This document shows, piece by piece, positions 63,501 to 64,000 of a DNA stretch of 64,000 bases; the stretch's first letter is position 1; each line of letters starts with the position of its first letter. The notes under the pieces are model-generated. The model was not told where the DNA came from. It searched no databases and worked only from the letters and a program-made list of their open reading frames with translations. The stretch is from the NCBI RefSeq assembly GCF_002752675.1, contig NZ_CP024608.1:5580001-5644000 (forward strand), written 5' to 3'. Both the position numbers and the translations under genes were made by a program. This DNA is from Massilia violaceinigra. GTDB taxonomy: Bacteria; Pseudomonadota; Gammaproteobacteria; Burkholderiales; Burkholderiaceae_D.

Positions 63501-64000
63501 GGCCGATGCGCCGGCGCCGGCGCGCCGCCAGCTCGGCTACGTCAAATTGTCGATCCCGCCGCTGAGCGCTCCCGTGTATGCCGCCCTGATCGCGGCAGCC
63601 GGACCGATGGGCGGCGCGCTCGACGCCAGCATCCAGGTGGCCGGCGGGCGCCAGCGCATGCGCCTGCACCGGGTCGGGGTCGGCATCGCGGCGCCCGAAT
63701 TCGCCATGGCGGCCTGGGGCGGCCTGGCCTTTCCGGCCGGCGGCGACTGGTCGGTGCTGGAAGCGGCCAATCCGGCCGATGCGCCGGCCGCCGTCGCCGC
63801 CGAGCGCGGCCTGCCCGTGATCCGGCAAGGCGCGGCGGGTGCGCCGAGCGCCGCACCGTACCGTTTCGCCGATCCGGAAGACCTGTTCAACGAAGCCGCG
63901 CCGCAGCGCGACTACGGCCTGCTGCACTCGATGGGAACCCAGCGCGCCTTTTTCCGCCGCCCGCGCATCGACACCGGCGCGCCGCACCGGATCGTGTCGA
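60559..64000 (+). CDS. Giant uncharacterised protein (first 1147 residues; continues past the window)
   Basis: An uninterrupted frame from ATG 60559, behind a near-ideal GGAGGAG at 60544-60550, to the window edge. The visible N-terminus is MPSRIAPTTLPFGLSELGSP, with no signal peptide or membrane helix. The sequence is beta-strand-like and Ala/Pro/Gly/Leu-rich, with a low charge density. Recognisable local blocks are WLDLFRPVRQLRFVRSLGGP (about 137-156), DLSGHGESLFSAWANPEDPE (about 850-870), EVIQVKSILLPYFVPVVRII (about 890), REDSGWVAVGEGRYRAAPGS and GIVVHPGVVWRATRVTNIRE. I recall similar blocks only in large hypothetical proteins and cannot name a family. A 1144-codon minus-strand frame over the same region is an Arg/Gly-rich shadow. 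Confidence 0.85.
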   Translation, partial: MPSRIAPTTLPFGLSELGSPAPDSAQFTRNTENASAELLLQLASGEWLGDAATATQETRATLEELAAVLRGAGPGEGEPLRVGDALVALRRLPFLSTRMEGGAPAWSAGMAAAERIGPVTDQLGRPFWLDLFRPVRQLRFVRSLGGPPVLSLPIIQAPWAIGGAALRAGQALDLGAGSLWFATSLVAVAPPNVYSGVRIARGSLRFSVDLALGDDEVLLPPGVAFDLALDFDVSAAAAPAPGSVLAATGRRSPDGLVIGLGPAGATIAVVGDAGLGLGATTLTLAPAAGAARYRPDLNRLVVPMTPDRPSITIDAIASTLFAPSGAAPVAAAGLALPAAPIDPANLGQASGAGALMLELERGLSATWHGEARPVELGPVLILLDETRLAVSGLAARATGRALRPPLAPLSAPATLAYARIDRSAVHFVTGTDGQASVTLTARVDVRLPKPVDVAGNRVGLTLAAAQIVIATTLAGERSLSVSGLALATTQERAIAFALTNAVLRATRPRAFFMMGRLEGERIVEALALTAYGMGGLLPSLPDPYAANTPLGTPFAAAGGQGYLLSQFRFSPAGETLGFVLPQSVSVSPPLAGPGAPTGSAATAVSSTVNYGDLFDFEAQGKVVLLDVSSNASRFGVAVRPPRRENRDDFGGPPLKPVTVQGLDLSLDGRMLVLLTLPAVQWEPVRNVPGPEPFPDEVRFANSGVPTTVDVPSVELVRINPLAAYDTILDNFAKDTPRPSRARFTLPFGIVAQARLNQASPAGRGAQVGEVRPAIAGLQGAHQLRLTAVDPALAPGATPALPGFIAQLAVARPVGGGAPVSILGTSVTPIVNGYLGLGQPTALVPVTHIDLSGHGESLFSAWANPEDPETGVAAAEFQVLNGRAAHEVIQVKSILLPYFVPVVRIITLERKGNAVVTREDSGWVAVGEGRYRAAPGSGIVVHPGVVWRATRVTNIRETGSTVPAGGMEFVAVYFDTDLILDGADAPAPARRQLGYVKLSIPPLSAPVYAALIAAAGPMGGALDASIQVAGGRQRMRLHRVGVGIAAPEFAMAAWGGLAFPAGGDWSVLEAANPADAPAAVAAERGLPVIRQGAAGAPSAAPYRFADPEDLFNEAAPQRDYGLLHSMGTQRAFFRRPRIDTGAPHRIVS

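Noticed and set aside
60553..63987. A 1144-codon minus-strand ORF under the giant gene
   Set aside because: Its product is Arg/Gly/Ala/His-rich without hydrophobic core or motifs, typical of the antisense frame of a GC-rich gene; the plus frame has a proper ribosome binding site and protein-like composition.

Overview
The window is a 64 kb GC-rich chromosomal segment of a Gram-negative bacterium. Family content and gene order point to a betaproteobacterium of the Oxalobacteraceae (Massilia / Duganella / Janthinobacterium type). The evidence is the block tig-clpP-clpX-lon-hupB-tRNA-Val-3x tRNA-Asp-ppiD, the divergent tesA/ybbA pair, the selO-msrB-yciB-bolA-ppiC cluster and an hpnCDE squalene operon. 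The assignment is inferred from gene content; no rRNA gene is present.

Layout. 1-5.6 kb: start of an acyl-CoA synthetase (minus), then a redox and envelope cluster (selO, msrB, yciB, bolA-like, two tandem parvulins) closed by a strong terminator. 5.7-18.1 kb: accessory region with visible scars. It holds a transposon-ATPase fragment fused to a frameshifted gene start, a secreted polysaccharide deacetylase, and a BlaI-type repressor with palindromic operators driving an M56-M23 fusion protease, a TonB-dependent receptor and a truncated class D beta-lactamase-like ORF. A broken S9 peptidase, a TetR/SDR/quinone-oxidoreductase unit with matched operators, two small ferredoxin-fold enzymes, a GlxA-type regulator facing a tautomerase, and the tail of a Tn3-type transposase follow. 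18.2-33 kb: housekeeping and metabolism (purL, a response regulator with TPR repeats, a Pro/Lys-rich membrane protein, 5-oxoprolinase, the NAD(P)HX repair enzyme, ybbA, tesA, mnmH). 33-36.7 kb: five unrelated small accessory ORFs, one resembling PoNi-type immunity proteins. 36.7-46.1 kb: conserved protein-quality-control block with four tRNAs, then tig and tRNA-Leu. 46.3-60.3 kb: a MATE transporter, an RND efflux pair, hpnCDE, a DUF1700/GIN-domain pair, a BaiN-type flavoprotein and an XRE-regulated three-gene operon. 60.6 kb to the end: the first 1147 codons of a giant uncharacterised protein that runs off the window.

How genes work together. ClpXP, Lon, trigger factor, PpiD, HU and the periplasmic parvulins form a folding and degradation set. 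SelO and MsrB suggest oxidative-stress handling. HpnC, HpnD and HpnE together make squalene. The BlaI / M56-M23 / receptor locus looks like a cell-wall-responsive regulon in which the usual penicillin-sensing domain of BlaR1 is replaced by a peptidoglycan endopeptidase domain. That locus and the giant C-terminal ORF are the two most interesting parts.

No stretch longer than about 300 bases lacks a gene or gene remnant. The larger gaps (723-960, 42135-42418, 43688-43961, 60283-60558) hold only the promoters and hairpins listed. No CRISPR array, rRNA, replication origin or complete insertion sequence was seen.
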